Source of the DNA: CAZPNX01 sp964588285
GTDB lineage: Bacteria > Edwardsbacteria > AC1 > EtOH8
NCBI GenBank assembly: GCA_964588285.1
Contig: CAZPNX010000001.1
Span: 62,001 to 126,000 of the forward strand
Length of the DNA: 64,000 nucleotides
Reading direction: 5' to 3'
Both the position numbers and the translations under genes were made by a program. The notes under the pieces are model-generated. The model was not told the DNA's origin. It did no database searches and saw only the letters and a program-made list of their open reading frames with translations. Numbering within the stretch: the first letter of the stretch is position 1; the number at the start of each line of letters is the position of its first letter. This document shows positions 30,579-39,241 of this stretch, one piece after another.

Positions 30579-31847
30579 ATGCGCCCCGTCTTCGCCCTGG
30601 TGGACTGCAACAGCTTCTACGCCTCCTGCGAGCAAGTGTTCGACCCGCGTCTCAGGAACAGGCCGGTGGTGGTCCTCTCCAACAACGACGGCTGCGTCAT
30701 CGCCCGCTCGGCTGAGGCCAAGGCAGTGGGCATCCGCATGGCTGAGCCCTTCTTCGAGCAGCAGGACCTGATCCTGAAGCACGGCGTCCAGGTGTTCTCG
30801 GCTAATTTCACCCTCTACGGAGACATGTCCAACCGGGTGATGGAGGTGTTGCGCCAGTTCAGTCCGGGCATGGAGGTCTATTCCATCGACGAGGCCTTTT
30901 TGGACTTGACGGGATTCCAGGGAAGCCTGGAGGACTATGGGCGGAAGATAAAGAACACAGTCCACCGCTGGACCGGAATCCCCACCTCTATCGGCATCGG
31001 GCCCACCAAGACCCTGTCGAAGATCGCCAACCGCATCGCCAAAAAGGAAAAGGCGGCCAGGGGCGTCTTCGACATCACCGACCATCCTGAAATCGATCGT
31101 TTACTGGAATCCATCGAGGTGGGCGATGTCTGGGGCATTGGCCGCCGCTACGCCAAATTTCTGAACAGCCGGGGGGTAACCAATGCCCGCCAGCTGCGGG
31201 ACCTGCCGGTCAAGTTCGTCAGGCAGAGGATGACGGTCATAGGGTTGAGGACGGTCACCGAGCTGCGCGGCCAGCCCTGTATCGAGCTAGACCAGGCCGT
31301 CCGAGACAAGAAAAATCTTTTGTCCTCCCGTTCCTTCGGTCAGCCGGTGAGGGAGAGAGCGGAGATGGAGCAGGCGGTGGCCGAATACGCCTCGATGTCG
31401 GCTGAGAAACTGAGGCGGCAGGCCAGCCGAACATCGGCCGTCTCGGTCTTCATCGAGACCGACACCTTCCGCGACGGGCCCCAATACCGCAACTTCGCCA
31501 CCGCCGGCCTTCCCGTGCCCACGGCCTACACCCCGGAAATCATTCGGGCGGCTCACCGGGCTCTGGACAGGATCTTCCTCCCGGGTTACGCCTACAAGAA
31601 GGCCGGGGTGATGCTGTCCGAGGTGGTGCCCGACTCGAGGGTCCAGCTGGATGCCTTTGCTTATGACGGGGGGATACAGGTCAAACAATCGGTGATGCGG
31701 GCCATGGATTCCATCAACGCCAGGATGGGCCGCAACAAAGTGTTTTACGCCGCCCAAGGCATGGAAAAGACCTGGGGCATGCGGCAAAAGAGGCTCTCCA
31801 GGCGGTTCACCACCCGGTGGGACGAGATACCGACCGTCAAGGCCTGA
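30579..31847 (+). CDS. umuC: DNA polymerase V catalytic subunit UmuC
   Basis: UmuC is a Y-family polymerase for error-prone lesion bypass. ATG 30579 gives MRPVFALVDCNSFYASCEQVF, the canonical start. Key motifs are the first metal site (LVDCNSFY), the steric and fingers segment VVLSNNDGCVIARSAEAKA, the catalytic YSIDEAFLDL near residue 105-114, SIGIGPTKTLSKIANR and the helix-hairpin-helix VWGIGRRYAKFL. The 422-residue length matches UmuC and exceeds DinB, and the C-terminal UmuC tail is present. Its start codon lies five bases after the right-hand repeat arm, so the repeat forms its leader. Confidence 0.95.
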   Translation: MRPVFALVDCNSFYASCEQVFDPRLRNRPVVVLSNNDGCVIARSAEAKAVGIRMAEPFFEQQDLILKHGVQVFSANFTLYGDMSNRVMEVLRQFSPGMEVYSIDEAFLDLTGFQGSLEDYGRKIKNTVHRWTGIPTSIGIGPTKTLSKIANRIAKKEKAARGVFDITDHPEIDRLLESIEVGDVWGIGRRYAKFLNSRGVTNARQLRDLPVKFVRQRMTVIGLRTVTELRGQPCIELDQAVRDKKNLLSSRSFGQPVRERAEMEQAVAEYASMSAEKLRRQASRTSAVSVFIETDTFRDGPQYRNFATAGLPVPTAYTPEIIRAAHRALDRIFLPGYAYKKAGVMLSEVVPDSRVQLDAFAYDGGIQVKQSVMRAMDSINARMGRNKVFYAAQGMEKTWGMRQKRLSRRFTTRWDEIPTVKA

Positions 31848-31873
31848 TCGCTAAAGTTCGACATGTTCCATAT

Positions 31874-31940
31874 GTTTGATAAGTTGAAGACGTTGGACAT
31901 GCCGGTGTTCCAACGTCCGAATGTTCGAAACTTATCAAAC
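31874..31940. repeat. Long nested hairpin between umuC and the SRAP gene
   Basis: GTTTGATAAGTT (31874-31885) pairs perfectly with AACTTATCAAAC (31929-31940), and an inner pair GACGTTGGA (31889-31897) / TCCAACGTC (31909-31917) closes the loop. The whole could fold as a two-tier stem; its role (terminator or mobile repeat) is not evident. Confidence 0.65.
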
Positions 31941-31982
31941 CCCTCAAACCTATAAGAACATCTACAACTGGTGAAAAGAGAG

Positions 31983-32645
31983 ATGTGCGGCCGTTTCGTT
32001 CGCAAAGCCACCGAGGAGGAGATCGCCGAGGAGTTCGAGGTCGAGGCCGGCGATTTCCCGTTCAAAATGGAGCCCCGCTACAACATCGCCCCGGGCCAGC
32101 AGGCGGCGGCGGTGCTGTTCGACGGCAGGAGGAAGGTCGAGGGCCTGCAGTGGGGTCTGATACCCTTCTGGGCCAAGGACCCCAAGATCGGCTACAAGCT
32201 GATCAACGCCCGGGCCGAGACTTTGGCCTCCAAGCCCAGCTTTCGCAATTCGCTTAAGAATAAGCGATGTCTGGTGGTGGCCGACGGTTTCTACGAATGG
32301 CGCCAGGAAGGCTCCAAGAAGACCCCCATGTTCGTCCGATTGAAAAGCGGAAAACCCTTCGGCTTCGCCGGTCTCTACGACGACTGGAAATCGCCCGAGA
32401 GGAAAAAAATCAGGACCTTCACCATCATCACCACCTTGCCCAACAAACTGCTGGCGCCCATCCACGACCGGATGCCGGTAATATTGCCCAGGGAGGCCTA
32501 TGGCGCCTGGCTTGGCGAGGAAAACGGCAGGGAGATTCTTGAACTGATGAGGCCTTTTCCTGAAAAGGCAATGGAGGCTTACAGAGTCTCTCCGGCGGTG
32601 AACTCGCCCAACAACGACGGCCCGGACTGCATCCGGCCTATTTGA
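31983..32645 (+). CDS. SRAP-domain protein (YedK/HMCES type)
   Basis: SRAP proteins shield abasic sites in single-stranded DNA by a thiazolidine crosslink formed by their N-terminal cysteine. ATG 31983 is chosen over GTG 31971 because it makes Cys the second residue (MCGRFVRK), which is required after Met removal. The 220-residue protein keeps the other signature residues: PRYNIAPGQ, LINARAET (Asn75, Arg77, Glu79), DGFYEW and the HDRMPVILP histidine. It is linked to umuDC and uvrC, which suits a damage-tolerance role. Confidence 0.95.
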   Translation: MCGRFVRKATEEEIAEEFEVEAGDFPFKMEPRYNIAPGQQAAAVLFDGRRKVEGLQWGLIPFWAKDPKIGYKLINARAETLASKPSFRNSLKNKRCLVVADGFYEWRQEGSKKTPMFVRLKSGKPFGFAGLYDDWKSPERKKIRTFTIITTLPNKLLAPIHDRMPVILPREAYGAWLGEENGREILELMRPFPEKAMEAYRVSPAVNSPNNDGPDCIRPI

Positions 32646-32651
32646 AATGGT

Positions 32652-34064
32652 ATGGTCCAACCGTTTCGATCTGCCCACCGGTATTTTATACCAGAACACC
32701 TGCCGTGGACAGGTTTGCCCTGGTTTCCGGCCAGAGTTGTGCTGTCGAAAGCGGCCATTCTCCGATTAACCGGCGAGTGGAAAACTGCGTTGGCGCTGCT
32801 CGAAAAGACCGAGGCTGTCTTAGGGGCCACTGGGGATAACTGCCTTGAAGCAAAGACCAGAGCGGAACGTGCAAAGCTGCTTCTTAACCGAGGAGAGTAC
32901 CAGGAGGCAGGACAGCTATTAGACGGCCTAATAACGAACACGGAGGCGGACACCGCATTCCATCATGAACTTCTGCTATCTCGCGGCACAGTGAGCCACA
33001 GGCAATGTAAGTACCAAGAAGCCCTTGACTACTTTTCCCGGGCCGCGGCTCTGTGCCCGTTACTGAATGCCGGCGCCGCCAATACCGACGCTGCCATAGG
33101 AATAGTCTACTACACCCTGGGACAGTATGATCAAGCATTGAGTCATTATTTAAGTGCATTTACTTCGGCCGAACAGTCCAATGACCTGTCTCTTCTCGGA
33201 AGAATGGCTAATAACATCGGCATCATTTATCAACAGAGAGGTGATTACGAATCAGCCTTGAGCTTGTTCAACAGAACTCTTGAGGCCATGACAAAGATGG
33301 GGAATCTTCAAGGCATCAGCCAGGTATACATTAACATCGGGGGCATCTACTACAATAAAAACGAAAACGATGCCTCCTTTGAGTACTACCAGAAGGCTTT
33401 GGACATCGCCCTCAGGATTGGAGACATGCCTCAAGAAGCGAAGCTCTACGGAAATATGGGCGTGGTCTGTATCGACATCAAGGATTATGCCGCCGCCGGT
33501 GCTTATCTCAACAGGTACCTCCATTTGTCGGAAAAACTCGGAGATAAGCGGGGACAAGCTATTGCTTTGACAAACCTCGGCTTGCTGAGTGTCGTTCAAG
33601 GTTCTCCGTCTGAAGCCCGCGCCTCTTTAGAGCGCGCCATCGGAATACTCCGGGCATTGAGCGACCGTCGCAGTTTGAGCTACGCCCTGGGTCTGCTCGG
33701 AGACGCGTTGCTGCTCGAATCGGAGCGCGAGTTTGCTGAATTGGCCCTGAATGAGGCGTTGATGTTGAGCGAGGAATTGAACCTAAAGCAATTCAAAGCC
33801 GAGCAGCTTTTCATTCATGCCATGTTGCTGATCGCTGGCGGAGACGTAGACGGCGCCTGCCGTTCAGCCGCCGAGTCCAAAAGCATCGCGGAAACCACAG
33901 GGGAAACCGTCTTGCTGGAAAAACTAGAGGTGGTCGACCTTGTAACCTCCTGGCTGAAAGGATCCCCGGACTCGTTTGCCAAATTAAATGCCTTGTCGGG
34001 CGAGAGAAGAAAACTGGCAGACCGGTTGCTCGCCGGGAAAAACTGCTATGACCCTCCAAGATAA
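32652..34064 (+). CDS. TPR-repeat protein, possibly the tail of a larger regulator
   Basis: The 470-residue frame is made almost wholly of TPR units (for example GRMANNIGIIYQQRGDYESA and QVYINIGGIYYNKNENDA). The repeats resemble the C-terminal TPR arrays of AAA-TPR transcriptional activators and TPR adenylate cyclases. The first 30 residues look non-native, and TPR starts immediately afterwards. There is no ribosome site before ATG 32652. Base composition is more AT-rich than its neighbours between about 33100 and 33600. A 5'-truncated remnant is therefore plausible. It overlaps the uvrC start by 17 bases. Confidence 0.65.
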   Translation: MVQPFRSAHRYFIPEHLPWTGLPWFPARVVLSKAAILRLTGEWKTALALLEKTEAVLGATGDNCLEAKTRAERAKLLLNRGEYQEAGQLLDGLITNTEADTAFHHELLLSRGTVSHRQCKYQEALDYFSRAAALCPLLNAGAANTDAAIGIVYYTLGQYDQALSHYLSAFTSAEQSNDLSLLGRMANNIGIIYQQRGDYESALSLFNRTLEAMTKMGNLQGISQVYINIGGIYYNKNENDASFEYYQKALDIALRIGDMPQEAKLYGNMGVVCIDIKDYAAAGAYLNRYLHLSEKLGDKRGQAIALTNLGLLSVVQGSPSEARASLERAIGILRALSDRRSLSYALGLLGDALLLESEREFAELALNEALMLSEELNLKQFKAEQLFIHAMLLIAGGDVDGACRSAAESKSIAETTGETVLLEKLEVVDLVTSWLKGSPDSFAKLNALSGERRKLADRLLAGKNCYDPPR

Positions 34065-35841
34065 GATCGCTAAGTTCCCGGAAACCTCCGGCGTCTACCT
34101 GTTCAAGGACGCGAACGGAGTCATCCTTTACATCGGCAAGGCCAAGAGCGTCCGGGAGAGGGTGCGGAACCATTTTGCCGGCACCGAGGACCCCAAGGAA
34201 CGGGCTTTGATATCGGCCACTGCGGACGTGGAGTACATCCTGACCGACTCCGAGATCGAGGCCCTGATAGTCGAGGCCGAGCTGGTGCGCCAGCACCAGC
34301 CCAGGTACAATATCCGTCTCAAGGACGACAAGAAGTTTCCCTGGATCAAGGTCACCAAAGAGCCGTTTCCCAGAATATTCGTCACCCGCAACCTGGCCGA
34401 CGACGGCTCCAAGCTCTACGGCCCTTACACCGACGCCGCGTCTCTCAAACACACCATGCACCTGGTCAAGCAGGTGTTTCCATTGCGCTCCTGCTCCCAC
34501 CAGCTGCCCGAGAATCCGCCCCCCCGGCCTTGCCTCAACTACCAGATAGGCCGCTGCCTGGCCCCCTGCGCCGGAAAGATCAGCCAAACCGAGTACCAGA
34601 CCATGGTCAGGATGGCCACCGGATACCTGACCGGAAGAGGGAAGGCCTTGGTGAAGGACTTGGAAAGGCTCCGCGACCAAGCGGCCGCCAGACTGGATTT
34701 CGAGCAGGCGGCCCATTGGAGGGACCGGATTAACAACCTGGAAGCGGTCTCGGCCCGCCAAAAGGTCGTTCTGCGCGATGGCCAGGACACGGACTTCATC
34801 GCCTTCGAGCGGTCAGGGGACAGGATGCTGTTCACCGTGCTTCAGTTCAGAGACGGCAAACTAGTTGCCAGAAACGACAGGATATTGGAAGTGCCGTTGG
34901 AGGAGATGGACAGCGATCCGATATCTAATTTTATAACATATTATTATATCAAAGGATTAACAATACCAATTAATGTGATTATTCAAAAATTACCAAAAAA
35001 TAATAATTTACTTGAAAAATGGCTGACCAAGATCAAAGGAGAAAAAGTATTAATAAAATTGCCTCATACTTCGCTTGAAAAACGCCTGATCAACCTGACA
35101 TACAAGCAGGTCCAGTCAAAGATAGACGAGTTCCTGGCCCACCGAGAGAAACTCTCCTCAAAAACGGTTAAACCGCTAAAGGAGCTTCAGCAGTCGCTGG
35201 GACTTAAAGAAATCCCCAGGTTAGTGACCGCCTTCGACATCTCCAATCTGGCCGGCACCGACAGCGTGGGCTCGGCCGTCCAGTTCAAGGACGGCAGGCC
35301 GTACAAGACAGGCTATCGGCAGTTCAAGATCGGAACGGTCCAAGGCCAGAACGACGTGGGCATGATGCGCGAGGTGCTGGAGCGCTACCTGGACCATCTG
35401 GAGGAGAAGGGCGCCGACCTGCCGGACCTGATACTGGTGGACGGGGGCGTTCCCCAGCTGCGGGCGGCCTTGAAAGTGAGGGAGGAAAAGGGCTATAATT
35501 TCCCGGTAGCCGGGCTGGCCAAAAGGCTGGAGGAGATCTACCTGGAGACCGGGGAGGTGGTCAGCCTGCCCAAGCACTCTTCGGCCCTGCACCTGGTCCA
35601 GCGTCTGCGCGACGAGGCCCACCGCTTCGCTCAGCGCTACCACCACAAGCTGAGGGAGAAGAAGGTCTCCCACAGCGGCCTGGAGGACATCCGAGGCATC
35701 GGCCCCAAGACCGCCCAGAAGCTGCTGAAGGCGTTCGGTAGCGCGCAGAAGGTGAGGGAGGCGTCTTTAGAAGAATTGGAACAAGTAGTGGGCGGCAGGG
35801 TGGCTCGGAAGATAATATCATCAATGTTGAGCAAATCATGA
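34048..35841 (+). CDS. uvrC: Excinuclease ABC subunit C
   Basis: UvrC makes both incisions of nucleotide-excision repair. ATG 34048 gives MTLQDKIAKFPETSGVYLFK, the normal start. The 597-residue protein has the GIY-YIG nuclease (about 10-95, VILYIGKAKSVRERVRNHF), a cysteine cluster (CLNYQIGRCLAPCAG), a UVR helix pair (about 205-240), the RNase H-like endonuclease (TAFDISNLAGTDSVGSAVQF, LILVDGGVPQL) and two C-terminal HhH motifs (IRGIGPKTAQKLLKAFGS). Between about residues 290 and 340 the DNA is strikingly AT-rich (34921-35080), exactly between the two nuclease halves. Confidence 0.97.
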   Translation: MTLQDKIAKFPETSGVYLFKDANGVILYIGKAKSVRERVRNHFAGTEDPKERALISATADVEYILTDSEIEALIVEAELVRQHQPRYNIRLKDDKKFPWIKVTKEPFPRIFVTRNLADDGSKLYGPYTDAASLKHTMHLVKQVFPLRSCSHQLPENPPPRPCLNYQIGRCLAPCAGKISQTEYQTMVRMATGYLTGRGKALVKDLERLRDQAAARLDFEQAAHWRDRINNLEAVSARQKVVLRDGQDTDFIAFERSGDRMLFTVLQFRDGKLVARNDRILEVPLEEMDSDPISNFITYYYIKGLTIPINVIIQKLPKNNNLLEKWLTKIKGEKVLIKLPHTSLEKRLINLTYKQVQSKIDEFLAHREKLSSKTVKPLKELQQSLGLKEIPRLVTAFDISNLAGTDSVGSAVQFKDGRPYKTGYRQFKIGTVQGQNDVGMMREVLERYLDHLEEKGADLPDLILVDGGVPQLRAALKVREEKGYNFPVAGLAKRLEEIYLETGEVVSLPKHSSALHLVQRLRDEAHRFAQRYHHKLREKKVSHSGLEDIRGIGPKTAQKLLKAFGSAQKVREASLEELEQVVGGRVARKIISSMLSKS

Positions 35842-36573
35842 TTGCCGAGCATATAATTACAAAGGATCTTTATGGTTTTTAGTGGGTAAGAATAAATAGT
35901 ATTACAATATATCTTTTTCATGATACTTTCTTGTGACCAAGAAAGTATCCAAAGAAGTCTTTCCGCCGTTCGACCGAGCTCAGGCCGAGGCCCAGCGCTG
36001 CGGAGGGTCAGGCATCCGCGCTGGCACTCATTGAACCAGAACCTGCAGGGAGCTAAATACCCAATGAGTGCTTCTTCGGCGCTGAAGCCAGGCCGCACCG
36101 CTGATGGCGGGACCCCCGGGCCTGAACCCCGAAGGTGTTACAGCCCGCAGGCGTGGGTCGCATCACCGCTGCTGCTAGGAGGAGGCTGTCGTGAAGAAAG
36201 CATTGACTGCGTTGGCTATATTTCGTGATCAATGCTTTTAGACAGCCGGCATTGGAGCATCAGGTCAGCGGTGTAGCGACAGTTCTCTTTGGAGCTTTCT
36301 CTTTTGAAGAGAAAGCGGGAAAGTAGTCATGTTATAATGAACTCTATGGGCTTATAACAATCTATAAGCCTTAGGATTATACCCCTCTAATTCACCTGTA
36401 ATGCCCACACAAAACCCGGAAGAGCCATTACAAACAATACCAAAACTCCCGATAACTATATCTAATATTGAATTTGCAATTTTCGTTTTTTCTGAATTTG
36501 ATATCCAATTTTTACTTCTATCTTACGCATGAACTCTTTTCGACTTTAAACTTCAAACTTTTAACTTTCATTA
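35842..36573. other. Gene-free stretch with paired hairpins and an AT-rich right part
   Basis: No credible CDS is seen; a 102-codon frame at 35920-36228 lacks any recognisable domain or start signal. A perfect hairpin GATACTTTCTTG (35922) / CAAGAAAGTATC (35938) opens a block of about 400 bp. A second hairpin GCTTTCTCTT (36294) / AAGAGAAAGC (36307) closes it. Inside are GCACTCATTG (36024) / CAATGAGTGC (36062) and a two-part stem GGCTGTC..AAAGCATTGA (36184-36206) / TCAATGCTTT..GACAGCC (36229-36247). From about 36320 to 36573 the DNA is very AT-rich up to the tdk start. Confidence 0.6.
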
Positions 36574-37191
36574 ATGCCCCAAGGCCATCTGGAAGTCATC
36601 TGCGGCTGCATGTTCAGCGGCAAGACCGAGGAGCTGATCCGGCGCCTCAAGCGGGCCACCTACGCCCGCCAGAGGGTGCAGGTCTTCAAGCACCGGCTGG
36701 ACGACCGCTACGACGAGCTAAGCCTGGCCTCGCACAGCGGCCTCAAGCTGCCGACCTACGCCGCGGCCGACGCCTCCTCGTTGGTGCGGGCAGTGGAGCC
36801 GGGCACCGAGGTGGTGGGCATAGACGAAGTCCAGTTCTTCGGTGAGGACGTGGTCTGGGCCATCGAGGAGCTTGTGCGCGGCGGGCTGCGGGTGGTGGCC
36901 TCGGGCCTGGACCTGGATTTTAAGGGCGAGCCATTCGGGCCCATGCCGCGCCTGCTGGCCACGGCCGAGACCGTGGACAAGCTGTCGGCCATCTGCGTGG
37001 TCTGCGGGCAGGCGGCCACCCGCAGCCAGCGCCTGATAGACGGCCATCCGGCCCCTTGGGACGCCCCAGTGGTCTCCATCGGATCGTCGGAGCAGTACCA
37101 GGCCCGTTGCCGCTCCTGCCACCAGGTGCCCGGGGCCCCGGCCCACCGGGAGTTCTGCAGGTCAAGACAGATGGAGATAGGGGGGACCTAA
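36574..37191 (+). CDS. tdk: Thymidine kinase (type II)
   Basis: Tdk phosphorylates thymidine in the salvage of dTMP. The 205-residue protein has the P-loop GCMFSGKT at 11-18, the VVGIDEVQFFGE Walker B-like and catalytic Glu segment, the lasso-loop VASGLDLDFKGEPFGPM and two zinc-binding pairs, CVVCG and CRSCH. ATG 36574 follows an AT-rich region with TAACTT seven bases before the start codon and no ribosome site, so a leaderless mRNA is possible. The stop codon lies inside the palindrome at 37187-37256. Confidence 0.96.
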   Translation: MPQGHLEVICGCMFSGKTEELIRRLKRATYARQRVQVFKHRLDDRYDELSLASHSGLKLPTYAAADASSLVRAVEPGTEVVGIDEVQFFGEDVVWAIEELVRGGLRVVASGLDLDFKGEPFGPMPRLLATAETVDKLSAICVVCGQAATRSQRLIDGHPAPWDAPVVSIGSSEQYQARCRSCHQVPGAPAHREFCRSRQMEIGGT

Positions 37192-37256
37192 CCCCTGCCA
37201 CTTCCCCGACCCGTCCGCTAAAGCTTTAACGCAGGCATAGGGAAGGGTTAGGGGGT
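37187..37256. repeat. REP-like imperfect palindrome at the tdk stop (copy A)
   Basis: CCTAACCC (37187-37194) is mirrored by GGGTTAGG (37245-37252), with inner CTTCCC/GGGAAG and a central GCTAAAGCT. A sister copy with the same order of elements follows the giant secreted protein at 44633-44709. Confidence 0.6.
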
Positions 37257-37268
37257 CGGAGTGCCATC

Positions 37269-37781
37269 TTGAAGATATACTACGCCCATATCAACCTCGG
37301 CCAGAACCAGGTCTTTGCCTCGGCCACCGACCAGGGGCTGTTCTGCATCCTGCTGGGCGAGCCGGACATTTCCCTCAAGTTCCAGTCATGGGAAGAGAAG
37401 TTCGGGGCGACCTTTGAACAAGACGAGGACCGATTCGGCGACCTGAAGGTGGACCTGGCCGGATACTTTTGCGGCTTGCAGATGGACTTCGGTTACCGGC
37501 TGGACCTGCGGGGGGCCTCGGTGTTCGAGCGCATGGTCTGGGACAAGGCCATGCAGATACCCTACGGACAGGTGCGGCCCTACAAGTGGGTGGCCGAGCA
37601 GATACACCAGCCCAACGCCTCCAAGGCCGTGGGCCGGGCGCTTTGGGCCAATCCTCTCCCCATCGTCATCCCCTGCCACCGGGTGATCCAGAAGGACCTG
37701 GGCCTGGGAGGCTTCTCGGCCGGCTCCGGTTGGAAGGAGCGGCTGTTGCTGCTGGAGCGCGGGGAACTGAGGATCCTGTGA
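37269..37781 (+). CDS. ogt: Methylated-DNA-[protein]-cysteine S-methyltransferase
   Basis: This suicide enzyme removes O6-alkyl groups from guanine. The 170-residue protein has the active-site PCHRV motif (Cys136) preceded by NPLPIVI, the DNA-binding recognition helix with arginine finger (ASKAVGRALWANP) and the IPYGQVRPYKWVAEQI wing. The N-terminal RNase H-like part is short. The start is taken as TTG 37269 because no ATG or GTG in frame lies between the upstream palindrome and the conserved region. Its neighbours umuDC, SRAP and uvrC are also damage-response genes. Confidence 0.94.
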   Translation: MKIYYAHINLGQNQVFASATDQGLFCILLGEPDISLKFQSWEEKFGATFEQDEDRFGDLKVDLAGYFCGLQMDFGYRLDLRGASVFERMVWDKAMQIPYGQVRPYKWVAEQIHQPNASKAVGRALWANPLPIVIPCHRVIQKDLGLGGFSAGSGWKERLLLLERGELRIL

Positions 37782-37790
37782 AACCATTTT

Positions 37791-37836
37791 GACACAGATT
37801 CTCACAGATAATTTCCCATCTGTGTTGATCTGTGTC
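37791..37836. repeat. ACACAGAT-type palindromic repeat
   Basis: GACACAGAT (37791-37799) and CACAGAT (37803-37809) are mirrored by ATCTGTG (37818-37824) and ATCTGTGTC (37828-37836) around an eight-base loop. This type of intergenic palindrome is widespread in bacteria. The right arm runs up to the GAGAAAGG site of the next gene. Confidence 0.65.
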
Positions 37837-37852
37837 GAGAAAGGCTGACTTA

Positions 37853-39241
37853 ATGCGAATCACCTTCCACGGCGCGGCCCGCAACGTCACCGGCTCCATG
37901 TTCCTGCTGGAGGCCGGCGGCAAGAAGCTGCTGGTTGACTGCGGCCTTTACCAGGGCAAAAGGGAGGAGTCCGAGGCCAGGAACCGCCAAATGCCGCTGG
38001 ACCCGGCCTCCATAGACGCCGCAGTGCTGACCCACGCCCACCTGGACCACAGCGGCCGCCTGCCGTTGCTGGCCAAGCAGGGGTTCAAGGGTAGGGTCTA
38101 TATGACTCCGGCCACCCAGGACCTGCTGGAGATCATGCTCCGCGACTCGGCCCACATCCAGGAGGCGGACATCAAGTTCGTCAACCAGAAGCACCGGGAG
38201 CGGGGGCTGCCGCCCAAGGAGCCGCTCTACGACCAGGATGATGTCGAGGCCTGCCTTGGCCTGTTCGCCGGGGTCAACTACGGCCGCCAGTTTGAGCCCG
38301 TGCCCGGGGTAAAGGCGGTCTTCCGCGACGCCGGCCACATCCTGGGCTCGGCCATGGTGGAGGCCGAGGCCTCGGAGAACGGCTCGAGAAAGCGGATCCT
38401 CTTCTCGGGCGACCTGGGCCGGAAGGGCATGCCCATCATCCGCGACCCCCACCAGCCCTCGGAGGCCGACGTCCTGCTGATGGAGAGCACCTACGGCGAC
38501 CGCCTCCACGGCGACCTGAGCGAGACGGCCGGCAGGCTGGGCGAGCTGGTGCGCCAGTCCTACCAGCGTAGGGGAAAGGTGATCATCCCCTCGTTCTCGG
38601 TGGGCCGCACCCAGGAGATCGTCTACGAGCTCCACAAGATGTTCGAAAAAGGCTCTCTGCCGCCGCTGCCCATCTTCGTGGACAGCCCGCTCTCGGCCAA
38701 CGCTACCGAGGTATTCAGAAACCACCCCGAGTGCTTCGACGAGGAGACCAACAGGCTCTTCGGACGCGAGGACGACGTCTTCGGGTTCCGCCGGCTGACC
38801 TACATAGAGAAGTCCGAGGACTCCAAGAAGCTTAACGAGCGCCAAGGGCCGTTCATCGTCATCTCGGCCTCGGGCATGTGCGAGGGCGGGCGGGTGCTGC
38901 ACCACCTGGCCCACGCCGTGGGCGATCCCAAAAACCTGGTGCTCATCGTCGGCTTCCAGGCCCAGGGGACGCTGGGGCGGAGATTGGTGGAAAAACAGGA
39001 GCGGGTGAGGATTTTGGGCGACGAGTATCAGGTGAGGGCCCAGGTGAAGACATTGAACGGCTTCTCGGCCCACGCCGACCGGGACGGCCTGCTGGGGTTC
39101 GTCCGGGGCATGGAGCGGGGGCCGGAGCGCATTTTCCTGGTCCACGGCGAGGAGCAGCAGTGCCTGGCTTTGGCGGAGCACCTCAAAAATGAGGGCAGGG
39201 CGGTGGAGGTGCCCCAGGCCGGGCAGACGCTGGAGATCTGA
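37853..39241 (+). CDS. Beta-CASP metallo-beta-lactamase-fold RNA metallohydrolase
   Basis: The protein belongs to the CPSF73/Int11-like bacterial group of predicted RNA nucleases. ATG 37853 lies eight bases after GAGAAAGG and gives MRITFHGAARNVTGSMFL, the usual start. The zinc-site motif THAHLDHSGR lies at 60-69. Further ligands lie in RDAGHILGSAMVE and FSGDLGRKGMP. The beta-CASP region has the MESTYGDR, PSFSVGRTQEI and VISASGMCEGGRVLHH motifs and the late GFSAHADRDGL histidine. It has 462 residues and no KH domain. DNA crosslink repair is an alternative role for the superfamily, but the motif details fit RNA cleavage better. Confidence 0.93.
   Translation: MRITFHGAARNVTGSMFLLEAGGKKLLVDCGLYQGKREESEARNRQMPLDPASIDAAVLTHAHLDHSGRLPLLAKQGFKGRVYMTPATQDLLEIMLRDSAHIQEADIKFVNQKHRERGLPPKEPLYDQDDVEACLGLFAGVNYGRQFEPVPGVKAVFRDAGHILGSAMVEAEASENGSRKRILFSGDLGRKGMPIIRDPHQPSEADVLLMESTYGDRLHGDLSETAGRLGELVRQSYQRRGKVIIPSFSVGRTQEIVYELHKMFEKGSLPPLPIFVDSPLSANATEVFRNHPECFDEETNRLFGREDDVFGFRRLTYIEKSEDSKKLNERQGPFIVISASGMCEGGRVLHHLAHAVGDPKNLVLIVGFQAQGTLGRRLVEKQERVRILGDEYQVRAQVKTLNGFSAHADRDGLLGFVRGMERGPERIFLVHGEEQQCLALAEHLKNEGRAVEVPQAGQTLEI

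Noticed and set aside
35920..36228. 102-codon plus-strand frame in the gap before tdk
   Set aside because: It begins within a hairpin, has no ribosome site and no protein-like pattern; the palindromic content explains it better.
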